Of a stretch of 64,000 nucleotides of DNA, positions 17,652 through 26,435 are shown in pieces. Under the pieces are notes generated by a model. It did not search any database and was not told the origin of the DNA. It was given only the letters and a program-made list of their open reading frames with translations. Source of the DNA: Janthinobacterium aquaticum (GTDB lineage Bacteria; Pseudomonadota; Gammaproteobacteria; Burkholderiales; Burkholderiaceae_D); the NCBI RefSeq assembly GCF_009208565.1, contig NZ_WFLK01000011.1:165297-229296 (forward strand), in the 5' to 3' direction. Each line of letters opens with the position of its first letter. Positions within the stretch are counted from its first letter, which is position 1. Made by a program: the position numbers and the translations under genes.

Positions 17652-18892
17652 TGCGCGCAGTCCTGGCGGCACTGCACCGCTATGCCGGGCTGCTGATGGC
17701 GGGCTTTTTGCTCGTTATTGGCCTCACCGGCAGCGTGCTGGCCTGGAGCGACGAGCTGGAAAGCTGGCTGGCGCCACAGGTGTTCCTGGTCACGCCGCCG
17801 GCGCCCGGCGCGCCGCTGCAAGACCCGCTGCTGCTGCGCGAGCGCATTGCCAGCCTGTATCCGCAGGCGCAGGTGGTCTATGCGCCGCTCAGCGCACCGG
17901 CCGGGCACAGCATGGTGTTCTACCTGCGCCAGTCCGGCAGCACGCCGCTGGCCAATAACGAGGTGTTTGTCGATCCCTACACCGGCAAGGTGCTGGGCCA
18001 GCGCCTGTGGGGCGAACTGCGCCAGGGCCGCCTGAACTGGCTGCCCTTTGTCGAGCGCCTTCACGAGGCGTTCGCGCTCGGCGAACCCGGCCTGCTGGTG
18101 TTTGGCGTGGTGGCCATCATCTGGACCATCGACTGCTTTGTGGGTGCAGCGCTGACTTTCCCGGCGACGCCGAAGCGGCCCAGGTCCGCCGGCACACCAC
18201 GTGCCACACCTCGCAAACCTTGGCTGCTGCGCTGGCGCCCTTCCTGGCTGGTGCGCCGCCACGGCGGCAGCTACAAGCTGGTGTACGACCTACACCGTGC
18301 CGGCGGCCTGTGGCTATGGGGCATGTTGCTGGTTTTTGCCTGGAGCGGCGTCGCCTTCAACCTGTACAACGTCTATGCGGCCGTGATGCAGCCAATGTTT
18401 GCGCATCAACTGAGCGAAGAAAAAGTCCTGCAGCGCCAGCCCACGCCCTTGCCGCACCTGGACTGGCCGGACGCGCTGCACCATGCGCGCACGCAGATGG
18501 CGGCACTGGCGCAGCGCGAACACTTCCAGATTCTCGAAGAAAACGCGCTGGCCTACGAAGCATCGCTGGGCGTCTACCGCTACAGCGTGCGCAGCAGCCG
18601 CGACGTGCGCGAACACAAGGGCCTGACCACGCTGTTCGTGGACGCCGGCAATGGCCAGCCGATTACCAGCTGGCTACCTACCGGCAAGGCCTCAGGCGAC
18701 ACCATCCGCAGCTGGATCAGCGCCCTGCACATGGCCTCGATGTGGGGCTGGCCATACAAGCTGCTGGTCTGCGCGATCGGGCTGGCCGTCGGCATGCTCA
18801 GCGTGACAGGTGTGTTGATATGGCGGCGCAAGCGGCAGGGGCAGCGTCAGGCCAAAGCACGGGCAAGGCCGTTCAAACCCGGCCAGCCCTAA
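17651..18892 (+). CDS. PepSY-domain membrane protein (siderophore-reductase-like)
   Basis: 413 residues with four membrane helices: near the N-terminus (YAGLLMAGFLLVIGLTGSVLAW), around residues 145-165 (LVFGVVAIIWTIDCFVGAALTF), 210-235, and near the C-terminus (LLVCAIGLAVGMLSVTGVLIW). The pattern HRYAGL, LHEAF, DLHRAGGLWLWG and ALHMASMWG with conserved histidines matches PepSY-TM proteins beside siderophore receptors, some of which bind haem and reduce ferric siderophore in the periplasm. Start overlaps the receptor stop (TGATG). Its end overlaps the convergent TonB receptor gene by four bases. Confidence 0.88.
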   Translation: MRAVLAALHRYAGLLMAGFLLVIGLTGSVLAWSDELESWLAPQVFLVTPPAPGAPLQDPLLLRERIASLYPQAQVVYAPLSAPAGHSMVFYLRQSGSTPLANNEVFVDPYTGKVLGQRLWGELRQGRLNWLPFVERLHEAFALGEPGLLVFGVVAIIWTIDCFVGAALTFPATPKRPRSAGTPRATPRKPWLLRWRPSWLVRRHGGSYKLVYDLHRAGGLWLWGMLLVFAWSGVAFNLYNVYAAVMQPMFAHQLSEEKVLQRQPTPLPHLDWPDALHHARTQMAALAQREHFQILEENALAYEASLGVYRYSVRSSRDVREHKGLTTLFVDAGNGQPITSWLPTGKASGDTIRSWISALHMASMWGWPYKLLVCAIGLAVGMLSVTGVLIWRRKRQGQRQAKARARPFKPGQP

Positions 18893-20958
18893 AACGCATG
18901 CATCAAGGTCAAGCGCACCGAACGCGGCTCCACAGGATGAAAATGCCGGTCTTCCACTCCACCAGGCGCTTCGCCAGGCAAACGCGAAGCGTAGAAATAG
19001 TCAATATCGCTGGCGCGCTTGTCAAACAGGTTGAAGATATCGAATGACAGGCGCGTCTTGCGGTTGAACTGGTAAGCCAGCCGCGCATACGCCAGCGTGG
19101 TCGAGGACGAGCGCACGCTATTGTCTTCAGTCAATGGACGCGGCCCGAAATAGCGCAGCTGGAAAGCGCCCGACCACGGCCCCTGGTCGGTCACGGTCAC
19201 GCCAAACGAGGCCACCTTGTCGATGGCGCCGGGAATAAAGTTGCCGGCCGGATCATTCTCCGTATAGCGCGAGCGCGACGCTGCCAGGTCGAGGTCGAAC
19301 AGCAGCCACGGCGTGGCGATATAGTGGTTGTTCCATTCGAGGCCATGGCGCCGGCTGGCGCGGCTCGGTTCGGTCTCGCCCGCGTCACCCACGAACAGCA
19401 GTTCGGAATCGACATCGAGGCGCCACAGCGCAAGCGAACTTTGCAGGCCGGGCAGCCATTCGGTACGCGCGCCCAGCTCCATGCCGCGCGTGCCCACCAG
19501 TGGTGTCACCGGCACCGACTCGCCGCCGTCGGGCAGCCGCGTTTGTGTGGTGCCACGCGCATCATTGCTGTGAAAACCCTTGCCGTAGTTGGCAAACAGC
19601 TCGGTCTTGCTCCAGGGGCCGAAGATCAGCGACAGCTTGGGCGAGAAAATGTGGTCATCGGCCTTGCCGCTGTTGCCGTCGATACTGCTTGCAACATTGA
19701 AACGGTAGGCGTCGTAACGCAGGCCAGCCACCGAGCGCAGCCACGGCTGCCATTGCAGCGTGCTTTCGCCATACAGCCCCATGCTGCTCTCGCGCACGCG
19801 GTCTTCGCGCACCGTGCTCTGGTGCACGCGTTCGACGGTGTTGTACAGGCCCACCGGCGCCAGGCGGTCGAAGCGCGCCTGCACGCCCAGCTTGTTGCGC
19901 ATCGCCATACCGGCCAGTTCGGTCTGCCAGCTTTCGCTGGCATTGAGACCGGCCACGGTGCGCCGTTCGCTTTGCTGGAACTGGTCGCCAAGGTCGGGGT
20001 CGGCCAGGAAATAGGTGAAATTACTGGCCAGATCGAGCGAGGAGCGGATCAGATAGGCATCGAACTCGAACAGCCGGTTGTCGTGGCGCTGGCGCAAGGC
20101 ATAAGACAGGCTGTAGCGCGCGCTGTCGCCGCCGTCGCTGGCATCTAAAGCGCCATAGCGGCCGATCAGGCCCGACTGCACGGCCCGCAGCGGCACCTGG
20201 TCGGTTGCGTTCCAGCTGTTTTTGTAGGCCATGCCCGTGATGCTGTAGCCATTGTCGGCGCTGCCCTGGCTATAGCGCAGCACGGCGCTGTACTTGCGCA
20301 CGCGCTCGGGACTGTCCCATGGGCCGTTGTTGCGGTTGATCTCCAGCCCGTACAGCAGCGTGCCCTGCATGGCGTCAAAAGAATCGGCCACCACGCCGCG
20401 CAAGTAGCCATGCTGGCCCAGCGACACGCTGGCCTGGCCCTGCGCCAGCTTGTCGCCCAGGCGGATGCGGGCGCTGCCGGCCGAGGCAAAGTCGCCTTCG
20501 GACGCAAAATACGGTCCCTTCTTGTAATCGATGCGCTGCACCAGCTCGGGGATCAGGAAATTGAGGTCGGTATAGCCCTGGCCATGCGCATGCGTGCGCA
20601 TATTGACCGGCATGCCGTCGACATAGGTGGCAAAGTCGGTGCCATGATCGAGATTGAAGCCACGCAGAAAGTACTGGTTGGCCTTGCCGTCGCCGCTATG
20701 CTGGGTGACTATCAAGCCTGGCACGAATTCCAGCAGCTCGGCCGTGCGCAAGGCGGGCCGGTTGACAATCAGCTCGCTGGTAATGACGCCCTGGCTGGCC
20801 GCATCCGAGGTGCCCACCGCATTGTCGTAATGCCCGCTGACGCGCACCGTGCGTTCATCGTCCAACTCGGCAAGTGGCGCTTCGGCTTGCGCCATCACCG
20901 GCCCGGCCATCGACACCAGCGCACAAGCGGCCGCCAGTTTGCGTTTTCTCAAGTGCAT
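18889..20958 (-). CDS. TonB-dependent receptor (no STN domain)
   Basis: 689 residues from ATG 20958, preceded by AGGAGA; longer in-frame starts upstream lack a site. The signal peptide ends GPVMAQA. Plug motifs RTAELLEFVPGLIVTQHSGDGKANQYFLRGFNLDHGTDFATYVDGMPVN identify the subgroup related to Cir/CopC-type receptors, with RIRLGDKLAQ at the plug-barrel junction and the C-terminal signature LTLMHAF. No FecI/FecR type partner is adjacent and there is no STN domain, so it is not a surface-signalling receptor. Substrate unknown; may be a metal complex or small peptide. Confidence 0.9.
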   Translation of the reverse strand: MHLRKRKLAAACALVSMAGPVMAQAEAPLAELDDERTVRVSGHYDNAVGTSDAASQGVITSELIVNRPALRTAELLEFVPGLIVTQHSGDGKANQYFLRGFNLDHGTDFATYVDGMPVNMRTHAHGQGYTDLNFLIPELVQRIDYKKGPYFASEGDFASAGSARIRLGDKLAQGQASVSLGQHGYLRGVVADSFDAMQGTLLYGLEINRNNGPWDSPERVRKYSAVLRYSQGSADNGYSITGMAYKNSWNATDQVPLRAVQSGLIGRYGALDASDGGDSARYSLSYALRQRHDNRLFEFDAYLIRSSLDLASNFTYFLADPDLGDQFQQSERRTVAGLNASESWQTELAGMAMRNKLGVQARFDRLAPVGLYNTVERVHQSTVREDRVRESSMGLYGESTLQWQPWLRSVAGLRYDAYRFNVASSIDGNSGKADDHIFSPKLSLIFGPWSKTELFANYGKGFHSNDARGTTQTRLPDGGESVPVTPLVGTRGMELGARTEWLPGLQSSLALWRLDVDSELLFVGDAGETEPSRASRRHGLEWNNHYIATPWLLFDLDLAASRSRYTENDPAGNFIPGAIDKVASFGVTVTDQGPWSGAFQLRYFGPRPLTEDNSVRSSSTTLAYARLAYQFNRKTRLSFDIFNLFDKRASDIDYFYASRLPGEAPGGVEDRHFHPVEPRSVRLTLMHAF

Positions 20959-21099
20959 GGTCTCTCCTGTTTTTATGATGAAGGCACACCAGCCACATCC
21001 ACATAGCCTGGTCATGCAAACACACGTTCTATCCATGCTTATACGCAAAAAAATGCTGTCTGGATGCAAATAGTTGGATTTTTTTCAAGCGAGGAAACC

Positions 21100-22290
21100 A
21101 TGGCCACGCAAACTGGTACCGACAGCTTCCGCACCAGGTTGACCAAACGCCTGCCCGGCCCGGTCAACCAGCGCGATGTGCTGCCGGCCATTTTGCTGAG
21201 CATCCTGCTGGCCGGCCTGGTCGCCGTTGCCAGCGGCGCGCTGCTGCCACCCAGATACCAGGCTGTGCCGGCGCTGCTATGGAGCCTGGGCTTTGGCGTC
21301 AGCGGCATGCTGCTGGGTTTTCTGTTCGGCATTCCGCGCAGCCTGCCCTCCGATGCCACTGCCACCACCACTGGCGCAGTGCAGCCAGACGGCGCCAGTA
21401 TTGCTGCGACGGGCGACAAGTCGCTATTGTCCGGCACGCCCGCTCCCATGGAAATCAATTCCAACCTGGTCGAAGTATCAGACTGGCTGACCAAGATTAT
21501 TGTCGGCGTCGGCCTGATCGAACTGAAAAGCCTGCCGGCAGCCGCGCGCAGCATGACCAGCTTTATCGCCCCCAGCCTGGCCATCGACACCGATACCGCC
21601 AGGGCCATTGTCGGCGCCATCATGCTGTTTTTCTCGGTGCATGGTTTCCTGACCGGCTATCTGCTCACGCGCATCTACCTGTCGATTATCATCAAGCGCG
21701 CCGACAACCTGGTCAAAAACGAATCGGTGCTGCTCGACAGCGGCAAGGAAATCGAGGTATCGGAACTGAGCCGCCTGCAGCAAAAGTCGCTGGAGGACAT
21801 GCAGGAAGCGGTCACGCAGATCCTGCTGGCAGAGGGCAATGACGGTGCTAACACCGCTGGCAGCGCCGCCATTGCGTCGCTGGCAGACCAACCATCAAGG
21901 CAAAGCCCCATCGACGTGCTGTGGCTGGACGACCACCCGCGCAACAATACCCTGCTCGTCGAGCAACTGGTGCGACAGAATATCCGCGTGGACCTGGCGC
22001 AATCGACAGTGCAGGCATTGAGCCTGCTGTCGAAAAAGCCGTATGCGCTATTAATTACCGACATGGCCCGCCTCGAAGGCGGCCAGCGCCGGCCCGACGC
22101 CGGCGTGCAAACCGTGCGCGAAGTGCGCCAACTGACCCCTTCCATGCCGATTATCGTCTATTGCAGCAAGGATACAGCCGTGACTTACGGCCAGCAGGCT
22201 GAAGCGGCAGGTGCGAACTTTATTACTACCTCGGGTATCAGTTTGCTGGCCAATGTCAGTAAACTGGTGCGGGGACAATTTCACGAATAA
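21100..22290 (+). CDS. Three-TM (YLATT-like) membrane protein fused to a receiver-like domain
   Basis: 396 residues from ATG 21100 (AGGAAA upstream). The first 190 residues hold three hydrophobic helices (about 30-50, 60-80, 165-190) plus the conserved LGFLFGIPRSL and NSNLVEVSDWLTKIIVGVGLIEL, which I recognise as the YEATS-like-associated three-TM module. A short helical linker leads to a C-terminal receiver-like domain (about 275-390): VLWLDDHPRNN with the acidic pair, ALLITDMARLEGG with the would-be phospho-Asp, and VYCSKDT where the Thr/Ser should be. The usual late Lys appears replaced (ANFITTSG). Not next to a kinase. Such three-TM modules are associated with conflict and signalling systems; its role here is unknown. 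Confidence 0.7.
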   Translation: MATQTGTDSFRTRLTKRLPGPVNQRDVLPAILLSILLAGLVAVASGALLPPRYQAVPALLWSLGFGVSGMLLGFLFGIPRSLPSDATATTTGAVQPDGASIAATGDKSLLSGTPAPMEINSNLVEVSDWLTKIIVGVGLIELKSLPAAARSMTSFIAPSLAIDTDTARAIVGAIMLFFSVHGFLTGYLLTRIYLSIIIKRADNLVKNESVLLDSGKEIEVSELSRLQQKSLEDMQEAVTQILLAEGNDGANTAGSAAIASLADQPSRQSPIDVLWLDDHPRNNTLLVEQLVRQNIRVDLAQSTVQALSLLSKKPYALLITDMARLEGGQRRPDAGVQTVREVRQLTPSMPIIVYCSKDTAVTYGQQAEAAGANFITTSGISLLANVSKLVRGQFHE

Positions 22291-22492
22291 TTTACACATG
22301 CACAGCCGGGCTGATCCACTTTGTTAATTGACTTCATATTGAACTCGACTTTACATGCGGGGGCTATTCGTCGGACTTTTCCTGGCAAGAATGATGCCTC
22401 ACCCTGTATGATACTAGCAGCCGAAGCACAATCTTTGGTAATTCCGCGCCACCAAATCTTGTAACTCCTGACAACGCCCTCTGACGTCAATT

Positions 22493-22909
22493 ATGAATAA
22501 GCGCGAATTTGAACAACTTGTGTCCGTACGGGTCACCGAAGGAAAAACCCTGCTCGATCAGGGGCTGTATCAGGGCGCTTATTATTTGGTTGGGTATGCC
22601 GTGGAATGTGCGCTCAAAGCAGTCATTGCGAAAGAAACCAAGCAATACGACTTCCCCGACAAGGCATTTGCAGTAAGGTGCTTTACCCATGATTTAACTG
22701 ACTTGGTAGGTGTTGCAGGTCTCAAGCAAAGACTAAAGGAACGCGAGGACGCCGATGAAGAATTCAAATTAAACTGGGCTGTGGTGAAGGACTGGTCGGA
22801 GCATTACCGGTACGAAACTGCAATTGAGAAGACAAAGGCAAGCGACCTTTATGCAGCTATCACAGACGAACCTTCAGGAATTTTACAATGGTTAAAAGCG
22901 TACTGGTGA
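22493..22909 (+). CDS. HEPN-domain protein
   Basis: 138 residues. The helical signature AYYLVGYAVECALKAVIAKE is the central HEPN helix, and FTHDLTDLVGVAGL is the usual His-Asp-Leu segment. The canonical nuclease motif RxxxxH is not evident (only RCFTH), so it resembles the non-catalytic or antitoxin-paired HEPN class. No strong ribosome site. By eye the DNA is markedly more AT-rich than its neighbours, suggesting acquisition. The preceding 200 bases carry no gene. Its end overlaps the next gene by 22 bases, the arrangement of a two-gene toxin-antitoxin-like unit. Confidence 0.75.
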   Translation: MNKREFEQLVSVRVTEGKTLLDQGLYQGAYYLVGYAVECALKAVIAKETKQYDFPDKAFAVRCFTHDLTDLVGVAGLKQRLKEREDADEEFKLNWAVVKDWSEHYRYETAIEKTKASDLYAAITDEPSGILQWLKAYW

Positions 22910-23304
22910 CCGGCGAGTTCACTGAAGTTATGGAAAAAGCGGGCGCAGCGCTGCTGCGTCGGCTCGATACTGGCCGCGCTGATGTAAGGAGTGCATTTTG
23001 GTTTTATCTTGCGGATGTAAAAGCCTGGAAATTTGTGATCGCATCCAAAAAAGTAGACTTGGAGGGGCCTCGCGAATTTTATAAACGCATTGTCGAGGCA
23101 AACAAAGCTGCAGCGAAAAGTGAACACATTCTTTCTTTGAACGATATTGGTGTCACGAACATGACTAATCCAGTTGTTGTGCTGATAGGCATTGCGGTTA
23201 GAACTCCGCCCGGCGAAGTGGGAAGCGTCAGGTTTTCACGAAATACTATCAATGGACACTTCATCGAAGATGCATACATCTATCGATCAAGTACCCGGGA
23301 ATAA
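22888..23304 (+). CDS. Unrecognised partner of the HEPN gene
   Basis: 138 residues, starting 22 bases before the HEPN stop. I do not recognise the family. The chain looks alpha/beta: an amphipathic N-terminal helix (FTEVMEKAGAALLRRL), strands around AFWFYLADVKAWKFVIASKK, a central helix, then a beta-rich end (VVVLIGIAVRT, GEVGSVRFSRNTINGHFIEDAYIYR). No signal peptide or membrane segment. Strict overlap and shared low GC argue that it works together with the HEPN protein; which would be toxin and which antitoxin is not clear from sequence. Confidence 0.7.
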   Translation: MVKSVLVTGEFTEVMEKAGAALLRRLDTGRADVRSAFWFYLADVKAWKFVIASKKVDLEGPREFYKRIVEANKAAAKSEHILSLNDIGVTNMTNPVVVLIGIAVRTPPGEVGSVRFSRNTINGHFIEDAYIYRSSTRE

Positions 23305-23312
23305 AATATAAA

Positions 23313-23675
23313 TTACACAACGAAGTACTTGTAAGCACCCAGATAATTAAGCGAACAGCGCTGCGGGTGCGCAAGCGTATTGGGCGCAAACACACAGACA
23401 CAGGTCGTAATCAAGCTGCCCGCTACCTGCGTACGGGCTGCGTCCAGCCAGCTTTCGCCATACGACACGCCGTCAAGCAAGACCTCCAGCGTCTGCGGCG
23501 TTTCCACCGTCACACTTTCAATACAGCCCGGCTCGAAATCGGCCAAGCCTGTTTCGAGCATAAACTGCGATGGCACCAGCTCGCCGTCGTCGGTACTGCC
23601 TGGCATCAGATAGTGTTGCCAGGCCTGCTCGCTGGTGTAGCGCCCGCAAGACGCAAATACATGCACCAGCGGCAT
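23313..23675 (-). CDS. Imm22-like small protein
   Basis: 120 residues. The N-terminal block VHVFASCGRYTSEQAWQHYL, then DDGELVPSQFMLETGLADFEPGCIE, and the end CVCVFAPN...CSLNYLGAYKY, fit the pattern of immunity protein 22 (Imm22) and close relatives, which neutralise polymorphic toxins. The match is from memory of the motif, so it is tentative. It begins two bases after the stop of the caspase-deacetylase gene and shares its direction, so both are probably on one mRNA. No toxin gene of the polymorphic type is visible nearby. Confidence 0.6.
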   Translation of the reverse strand: MPLVHVFASCGRYTSEQAWQHYLMPGSTDDGELVPSQFMLETGLADFEPGCIESVTVETPQTLEVLLDGVSYGESWLDAARTQVAGSLITTCVCVFAPNTLAHPQRCSLNYLGAYKYFVV

Positions 23676-23677
23676 GG

Positions 23678-26368
23678 TTACAGCCCTTCCATCTTTGCCC
23701 GTACCTTGGGCGCCATGGCGGCGTTGGGCGCCAGCTCCAGATAGGTCTTGTAGGCGGCGCGGGCTTTGGCGGTGTCGCCGGCGCGGGCGTAGGCGTCGCC
23801 GAGGTTCAGGTAGGCGATCGCGCGCGACGGGTCCATCTTCACGGTGTTTTCAAACCAGCGCGCCGCTTCGCGGTATTTTTCCTGCTTGTAGAACACAAAA
23901 CCAAGGTTGTTGGCGGCCAGTGCGAAGTCGGGGCGCAGCTTCAGCGCTTCGGTAAATTGCGCTTCGGCCAGGTCGTACTGCTTTTCCTTGTAGTGCTGCA
24001 AGCCGCGGTCGTTGGCGCGCTGGGCCATCTGGCGCGTGGTCGATGGCACGGCGCCTGGCGTGACGATCTTCTGCTCCCCGCCCTGCAGGTCTTTTACCGT
24101 CACGCTGGCGGCGGCTGGCTTGGCGTCGAGCTTGCTGTTCATGGCGATCGCTTCGGTCGACAGCTGGGTGGTGTCCGGGCTCAGGAACTCGGTTTCGCCC
24201 GGCAGCTCGAACACAAAGTCGCCACCTTCCGAGCCTGGCAGGCTGCCAAAGGCTGGCGTCTGGTTCGATACGCTTGAGACCGCTGGCGCCACGTAGGCGG
24301 CCAGTTCGGTGGCGGTGATCAGACCGTCGCCATTGAGATCGCCCTTGCCGGCCAGGCCTTGCAGCAGCGTCCAGGTAAATACCGAATGGCCGTTCGGGCC
24401 GCCGTCTGCGACCAGTTGGTCGCCACCACCGGCGGTCAGCATCTGGCGGCCGATGCGCTTGGCGTTGTCGCGCAGGAAGGAACTGGAACCGGCGCCACGC
24501 GTCAGGCCCAGGCCGCTGTAGCAGGCGTCCATCACGAAAAATGCGTGCTTGGCGGTCAGGCTTTCAGCGATATTCTGGATTTCCGTCATCGGAATGGCGT
24601 CGGTGGCAAACTGCGCCGGGTCGGAGTCGACCGGTACGATATAGCCGAGGTCGCGCCCCGAACTCAGTTTCCTCGTGGCGCCGTGGCCGGCAAAGAACAC
24701 GAAGATGCGGTCGTTCTTCTGCACGCCGCCGTGGGCCAGCTTGTCGTGAAATGCGGCCAGGATATTGTTACGCGTCGCTTCACTGTTTTTCAGCGTCACC
24801 ACGCGTTCCGGTGCAAAGGCGAACTTTTCTACCAGCGTGTCGCGGATGCTTTGCGCGTCGCGCACGGCGTATTGCAGCTTGGGCCATTTGGCGTAATCGT
24901 CGATACCGATCACCACCGCCCAGGAATTGGCGTAGCCGGTGGCAACCGGCATTTTCTCGGGCACAGCCGCTTTCCTGGCGCCCTGGAAGCTGGTGCCGTC
25001 CCAGGCGGCAAACTGATAGCCTTCGGCTACCAGCCGGTCGAGAATCGCCGGCAAGGCCTTGACGGTGCGCTCGTGGATATCGTGGAACAGGATAATGCCG
25101 CGCCCTGCCTTGTCGACCGAGGCCAGTACGCGGTTGGTAATCGAACTGGGCACCGGGTCGGCCCAGTCGAGTGAGTCGATATTCCACATCACCGAGGTCA
25201 GGTGGGCGTCGGCCAGCGCGGCCATGCCTTCGCTGTTGCGCGCGCCATAGGGAAAGCGGAATAGCGGCGCGCGTTCAGGACTAATGGCTTTGAGCAAGGT
25301 GTCGGTACCGAGAATTTCACCCTTGAGCTTGTCGCCGGTCTCCTTGGACAGCTGCGCATGGCTGAAACTGTGGTTGCCCACCGCATAACCTTCCTTGATC
25401 AGCTTGCGGCTTACTTCCGCGCCGCTGTTGAGCTTGGCGTGCCCGGCCGCATCGAGCGTGCCCAGGTTGCGGCCGACGTTAAAAAACACGGCCGGCACGC
25501 CATACTGCTTGAGGATGGCGGTGATTTCTTCGGTATAGCGCTTGTGCGGACCGTCGTCAAAGCTGAGCACGATGGTTTTCTTGGGCAGGCCCAGGCCGAA
25601 GATTTCTGCGTTTTCCTTGTCGGCTTCCGGCTTGGGCTCCGGAATGGAACCGGCCGGCGGCGCGGTGTAAGGCAGCACGACGCCGTTGTCCTTGAGTATC
25701 TGCTCGCGGTTGTAGAGCTTTTTCAGCTGCGCCACATAGTCGTCCCAGCGCTCGCGCTTGAGCTCGATGGCGCGCTGGCCCAGGTTGCCGAAAATCTGAC
25801 GGATTTCCTTCTCGTAATTGCGCTCGATCTCGCTCAGGGCGTCGAGGTCTTCCGAGATGCGTTTGTGCAGCTTGATCGCAGGCAAGGATGAATCCTTGGC
25901 TACGTCGGCCAGCAGGCCTTGCAGCAGCTCGCGAAACGCCAGGCGGTCGGCGTCATACAGGCTGGCGTCCGACTCGATATAGCTGAGCAGACCGTCCAGC
26001 GTATCGAAGCGGCTGGCCTTGGTTGGCACCATCAATTGGTCGAACATCACGTCGATGCGGGCGATGCGTTCCTGGTTTTCATGGAACAGCGCCTGGCCCA
26101 CCTTGCGTGCCTGTTCGCGAGCGCCTTCGGGCTGGCTCTGCTCGTCGGCCAGCAGCACGATAATCTTGCGGTAATTGGCCAGCAGCTCGCGCAACTGGGC
26201 GGCAATGGCTGCAGCCTCTTTGGCATCCTGGGCAGCGGCAATCTCCTGCGCAGACGGCACTGCGGGCGCGCTGCCCGTTGGACGCGACAGGCTATAGACG
26301 CCAGCGCCGGCGGCCAGCGCCACCACCACGGTGGCGGCAATCTTGAACGACTTGGAACTCACAAGCAT
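23678..26368 (-). CDS. Membrane-anchored polysaccharide deacetylase-caspase-TPR fusion
   Basis: About 896 residues, taking ATG 26368 (AGAAAG upstream); ATG 26389 is also possible. Order: signal anchor (residues 7-27), coiled-coil region to about 240, NodB polysaccharide deacetylase (SFDDGPH near 271, HSFSH near 334, RFPYGAR near 371), a linker, caspase-like peptidase C14 (FFAGHGA near 563 and MDACYSG near 614, so catalytic His and Cys both present), one EF-hand loop (DLNGDGLITATE near 679), and a C-terminal TPR block (about 785-890). All key residues seem present. The anchor places the catalytic domains in the periplasm. A fusion of these two enzymes is unusual. The Imm22-like gene follows after two bases. 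Confidence 0.88.
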   Translation of the reverse strand: MLVSSKSFKIAATVVVALAAGAGVYSLSRPTGSAPAVPSAQEIAAAQDAKEAAAIAAQLRELLANYRKIIVLLADEQSQPEGAREQARKVGQALFHENQERIARIDVMFDQLMVPTKASRFDTLDGLLSYIESDASLYDADRLAFRELLQGLLADVAKDSSLPAIKLHKRISEDLDALSEIERNYEKEIRQIFGNLGQRAIELKRERWDDYVAQLKKLYNREQILKDNGVVLPYTAPPAGSIPEPKPEADKENAEIFGLGLPKKTIVLSFDDGPHKRYTEEITAILKQYGVPAVFFNVGRNLGTLDAAGHAKLNSGAEVSRKLIKEGYAVGNHSFSHAQLSKETGDKLKGEILGTDTLLKAISPERAPLFRFPYGARNSEGMAALADAHLTSVMWNIDSLDWADPVPSSITNRVLASVDKAGRGIILFHDIHERTVKALPAILDRLVAEGYQFAAWDGTSFQGARKAAVPEKMPVATGYANSWAVVIGIDDYAKWPKLQYAVRDAQSIRDTLVEKFAFAPERVVTLKNSEATRNNILAAFHDKLAHGGVQKNDRIFVFFAGHGATRKLSSGRDLGYIVPVDSDPAQFATDAIPMTEIQNIAESLTAKHAFFVMDACYSGLGLTRGAGSSSFLRDNAKRIGRQMLTAGGGDQLVADGGPNGHSVFTWTLLQGLAGKGDLNGDGLITATELAAYVAPAVSSVSNQTPAFGSLPGSEGGDFVFELPGETEFLSPDTTQLSTEAIAMNSKLDAKPAAASVTVKDLQGGEQKIVTPGAVPSTTRQMAQRANDRGLQHYKEKQYDLAEAQFTEALKLRPDFALAANNLGFVFYKQEKYREAARWFENTVKMDPSRAIAYLNLGDAYARAGDTAKARAAYKTYLELAPNAAMAPKVRAKMEGL

Positions 26369-26435
26369 GCTTTCTAAAAATACATTCAACCGTAATTGTA
26401 GAGCACGCCCGTCAGGCTTGTCGTTCGATATATTG

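Noticed and set aside
22328..22356. TTGACT - 17 bp - TTACAT as sigma-70 promoter of the HEPN pair
   Set aside because: -35 is good but -10 matches only half the consensus and it lies about 140 bases from the start; too weak to list.
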